From Sedimenticola sp. (lineage in GTDB: Bacteria; Pseudomonadota; Gammaproteobacteria; Chromatiales; Chromatiaceae): a stretch of DNA of 8,291 nt. A program made the translations under genes and the position numbers. Shown here in pieces: positions 7,021 to 8,291 of the stretch. Location of the stretch: assembly GCA_030590525.1 (NCBI GenBank), contig JAUUYI010000079.1, positions 1-8,291 on the forward strand, written 5' to 3'. Each line of letters begins with the position of its first letter. Within the stretch, counting starts at the first letter, position 1. Under the pieces are notes generated by a model. It did no database searches, had not been told where the DNA came from, and worked only from the letters and a program-made list of their open reading frames with translations.

Positions 7021-7050
7021 CGCTGGAGCCGTCCGCTCAGCTCTCCAGCG
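7021..7050. promoter_or_regulatory. Inverted repeat upstream of jetA, possible operator
   Basis: CGCTGGAG at 7021-7028 and CTCCAGCG at 7043-7050 form a perfect 8-bp inverted repeat with a 14-base spacer. It overlaps where the -35 box of the jetA promoter would lie, which fits a regulator site. It could instead be a simple hairpin. No regulator gene adjoins it. Confidence 0.35.
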
Positions 7051-7228
7051 TTTCAGTGCTGCCACCTTTGTATGCCACGCCCGGTATTATACCCGGACAC
7101 GGGAGTTCGACCAGCCAGTCCGTTGGCCAAACACGCCCCAACCACACTGTTCTCAGCAGCCACAACGCATTCTTTTATTATTTATAACAGCATGTTACCA
7201 CCCTTCAACATTTCCGGATTCCGGCCCA

Positions 7229-7257
7229 TTGACAACCTCAGCCTATCCCGGTAAAGT
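7229..7257 (+). promoter_or_regulatory. Sigma70 promoter of tRNA-Leu
   Basis: A perfect -35 TTGACA (7229-7234) is followed, after 17 bases, by a -10 TAAAGT (7252-7257). The bases after the -10 (GCCCACGC) are GC-rich, the discriminator type found at stable-RNA promoters that are shut down by ppGpp. Transcription would start near 7263-7265, about 46 bases before the tRNA. Confidence 0.75.
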
Positions 7258-7263
7258 GCCCAC

Positions 7264-7305
7264 GCTCAAATAGTGAATTGGTCAGTCGATCTGTCGCATT
7301 TGAGC
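7264..7305 (+). other. Stem-forming inverted repeat in the tRNA leader
   Basis: GCTCAAAT (7264-7271) pairs perfectly with ATTTGAGC (7298-7305), leaving a 26-base loop. It fills nearly the whole predicted 5' leader and ends four bases before the mature tRNA, so it may guide RNase P processing or keep the leader from misfolding with the tRNA. Confidence 0.4.
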
Positions 7306-7309
7306 ACTT

Positions 7310-7396
7310 GCCGAGGTGGCGGAATTGGTAGACGCGCTAGCTTCAGGTGTTAGTTGGGGAAACCCAGTGGAGGTTCAAGTCCTCTTCTCGGCACCA
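7310..7396 (+). tRNA. tRNA-Leu, anticodon CAG
   Basis: A full class II cloverleaf of 87 bases including an encoded CCA end. The acceptor stem GCCGAGG (7310-7316) pairs with TCTCGGC (7386-7392), with one G-T pair, and the discriminator base is A7393. The anticodon stem CTAGC/GTTAG (7337-7341/7349-7353) holds the loop TTCAGGT with CAG at 7344-7346, reading the CUG leucine codon, the favoured leucine codon in this GC-rich DNA. A long variable arm (TGGG AAA CCCA type) and a T-arm GAGG/CCTC with TTCAAGT complete it. Confidence 0.96.
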
Positions 7397-7418
7397 TAAT
7401 AGATTCAAAGAGTTACGG

Positions 7419-7448
7419 AGGATTTCAAGAGATTGAAATCCTTTTTTT
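7419..7448 (+). terminator. Rho-independent terminator of tRNA-Leu
   Basis: GGATTTCAA (7420-7428) pairs with TTGAAATCC (7433-7441) around a GAGA loop, followed at once by seven T (7442-7448). A7419 can pair with T7442 to extend the stem. It lies 22 bases after the tRNA. Confidence 0.92.
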
Positions 7449-7468
7449 CGTTTAGAAAGAAAAACACG

Positions 7469-7488
7469 TTTACCCCGTATTTACCCCG
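7469..7488. repeat. Short direct repeat, possible integrase arm or att remnant
   Basis: TTTACCCCG occurs at 7469-7477 and 7480-7488, 11 bases apart from start to start, just after the tRNA terminator. Helically phased short repeats beside a tRNA 3' end are seen at integrase arm sites. No integrase and no copied tRNA 3' end is in the window, so this is only suggestive. Confidence 0.3.
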
Positions 7489-7499
7489 CGAAAACAGGG

Positions 7500-7559
7500 A
7501 CCAGCTGGTGGGTCGGACTCGATAGCGGTATCATCCCCCCGTCACCAGGGGGGCCTGAT
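7500..7559. promoter_or_regulatory. Palindromes upstream of the XRE gene
   Basis: ACCAGCTGGT (7500-7509) is a perfect 10-bp palindrome. Further on, CCCCCC (7535-7540) pairs with GGGGGG (7548-7553) around GTCACCA, and outer ATCA/TGAT (7530-7533/7556-7559) extends it past small bulges. Both lie in the 100 bases before the regulator gene and could be operators for it, or leader structure. I see no clear -35/-10 pair here. Confidence 0.3.
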
Positions 7560-7605
7560 CCCCGCTCATGATCTGGTGGTAAGCTCCAACAACAAAAAGC
7601 AGCCT

Positions 7606-7869
7606 ATGGACCTCAAGAAGTTACACCAGGCCGAAGGCAAAATCGGCCAGCGCCTGAGACAAACACGCCTCGAACGATCCCTGACCCAAGAAGAACTGGC
7701 CGGTACCAAGCAGGCTGTAATTCAGAAGATCGAGAATGGACACTCCAAGCGGCCGCGGGTCCTGGACGGTCTGGCCGTGGCTCTGGGGGTCAATCCGGCC
7801 TGGCTGCAGTGGGGGGAACCTTTTGCGGCTGTGCAGGTGAATTCCCGACCGTTACCCCCTGAGCGCTGA
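7606..7869 (+). CDS. XRE/CI-like helix-turn-helix protein, short
   Basis: From the ATG at 7606 this is 87 residues; a GTG at 7576 would add ten polar residues, and neither start has a good ribosome binding site. Residues 13-70 form an XRE (Cro/CI) domain: IGQRLRQTRLERSLTQEELA, then GTKQAVIQKIENGHSKRPR, then LDGLAVALGVNPAWLQWGE. This resembles the N-terminal part of phage CI/C2-type repressors. The usual spacing between EELA and the recognition helix is about three residues longer (EELA-xxx-G-T-x-Q), so an in-frame nine-base loss in helix 2 is likely and DNA binding may be impaired. The S24 peptidase domain of full CI repressors is absent. It would be a dimeric DNA-binding protein if active. 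It stands alone after a tRNA, in keeping with a leftover of an integrated element. Confidence 0.7.
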   Translation: MDLKKLHQAEGKIGQRLRQTRLERSLTQEELAGTKQAVIQKIENGHSKRPRVLDGLAVALGVNPAWLQWGEPFAAVQVNSRPLPPER

Positions 7870-7965
7870 ATACTCCCGTCTCAAACAGAAGGAATCATCG
7901 GCCCGGGTTGGCAACAAGCGAAGGTCCGCTATCGGCCATGAGCAGACCTACACTAAACACTAATA
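7870..7965. other. Short intergenic stretch between converging genes
   Basis: No gene is seen between the XRE stop and the terminator of the opposite gene. I found no clear plus-strand terminator with a T-run; the hairpin at 7966-7995 may serve both directions. Confidence 0.4.
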
Positions 7966-7995
7966 AACCCCGCCAGGGCGAACCGTAACGGGGTT
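7966..7995 (-). terminator. Intrinsic terminator of the PEP-CTERM gene
   Basis: Read on the minus strand, AACCCCG (7995-7989) pairs with CGGGGTT (7972-7966) around a 16-base loop, and the stem is followed by TATTAG. The T-run is short, but the stem is GC-rich and lies 24 bases past the stop codon. Confidence 0.6.
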
Positions 7996-8018
7996 GATGA
8001 GAGGGCCTTCAGTTTCTG

Positions 8019-8291
8019 TTATGCGGCTTTCTTACTTCTATGCCGCCTGTAGCCGATACCCGCTAGGCCAAGGCCCATCAATGCGAGAGTGGCGGGTTCT
8101 GGGACACTGGCAGATAGTGTTGCGAAGGAGACACCGTCCACAAGGTCCAGCGAAAACGAGCCCGCACCAGGAGAAATTGTGCTACTCCCCTCCAGTCTTA
8201 TTAAGTAGTTGTCGCCAGCGATGGGGGCGAACGAAAAATCAACCTGGTAAAGGCCGGAGGTACTTGCCAACAGATCAAAGTCGCCTACATC
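8019..8291 (-). CDS. PEP-CTERM sorting-domain protein, 3' part only
   Basis: Ninety residues are visible, and the frame is open through the right edge, so the start lies outside the window. The C-terminus has the full PEP-CTERM tripartite signal: VPEP, a hydrophobic helix (ATLALMGLGLAGIGY) and a basic tail RRHRSKKAA. Such proteins are exported, then recognised at the VPEP motif and processed by exosortase (EpsH/XrtA type), usually in bacteria that make exopolysaccharide. The part before it (YQVDFSFAPIAGDNYLIRLEGSS, then SFSLDLVDGVSF) looks like the last beta strands of a secreted beta-sandwich domain and is typical of this loosely related group; no catalytic motif is visible. No exosortase gene is in the window. 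Confidence 0.88.
   Translation of the reverse strand, partial: DVGDFDLLASTSGLYQVDFSFAPIAGDNYLIRLEGSSTISPGAGSFSLDLVDGVSFATLSASVPEPATLALMGLGLAGIGYRRHRSKKAA

Noticed and set aside
7072..7254. Plus-strand 60-residue ORF between jetA and the tRNA
   Set aside because: No ribosome binding site, no recognisable motif, and it runs through the tRNA promoter.
1..8291. CRISPR array
   Set aside because: No series of regularly spaced direct repeats was seen; the repeats present are palindromes or a two-copy tandem.

Overview
The window looks like a GC-rich gammaproteobacterial chromosome segment. The CreA protein is very close to the enterobacterial form. There is a PEP-CTERM protein, a CCA-encoded tRNA-Leu, and REP-type palindromes with the GTAG head typical of this class. 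I cannot name a genus from sequence alone.

Layout. Bases 1-1015 are mostly non-coding and rich in repeats: a pair of inverted REP-like hairpins (147-224), one small uncertain ORF (269-490, minus) whose start is affected by an 18-bp tandem duplication, a MITE-like palindromic element (562-720), a large imperfect hairpin (743-854) and smaller hairpins (860-968). A further REP-like hairpin overlaps the stop codon of creA. On the minus strand, reading right to left, jetA (6971-5520), jetB (5523-4927) and jetC (4930-1553) form a tightly coupled operon with GTGA start/stop overlaps. creA (1498-1016) follows 54 bp later.

The three jet genes encode a kleisin-like protein (DUF3375), a KITE-like winged-helix protein (DUF4194) and a large SMC-like ATPase with intact Walker A, signature and Walker B motifs. 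These are the condensin half of a type I Wadjet plasmid-defence system (MukBEF/MksBEF relatives). The usual fourth gene, the Toprim nuclease jetD, is not in the window: creA occupies its normal place and a tRNA lies upstream. This is the most interesting point here. Either the system works with a nuclease encoded elsewhere, or it is a nuclease-free condensin, or it is decaying.

To the right of jetA, on the plus strand, is tRNA-Leu(CAG) with a good sigma70 promoter, a GC-rich discriminator and a strong intrinsic terminator. It is followed by a short XRE/CI-like helix-turn-helix protein that seems to lack three residues in helix 2. The right edge carries the 3' part of a minus-strand PEP-CTERM surface or exported protein with its own terminator.
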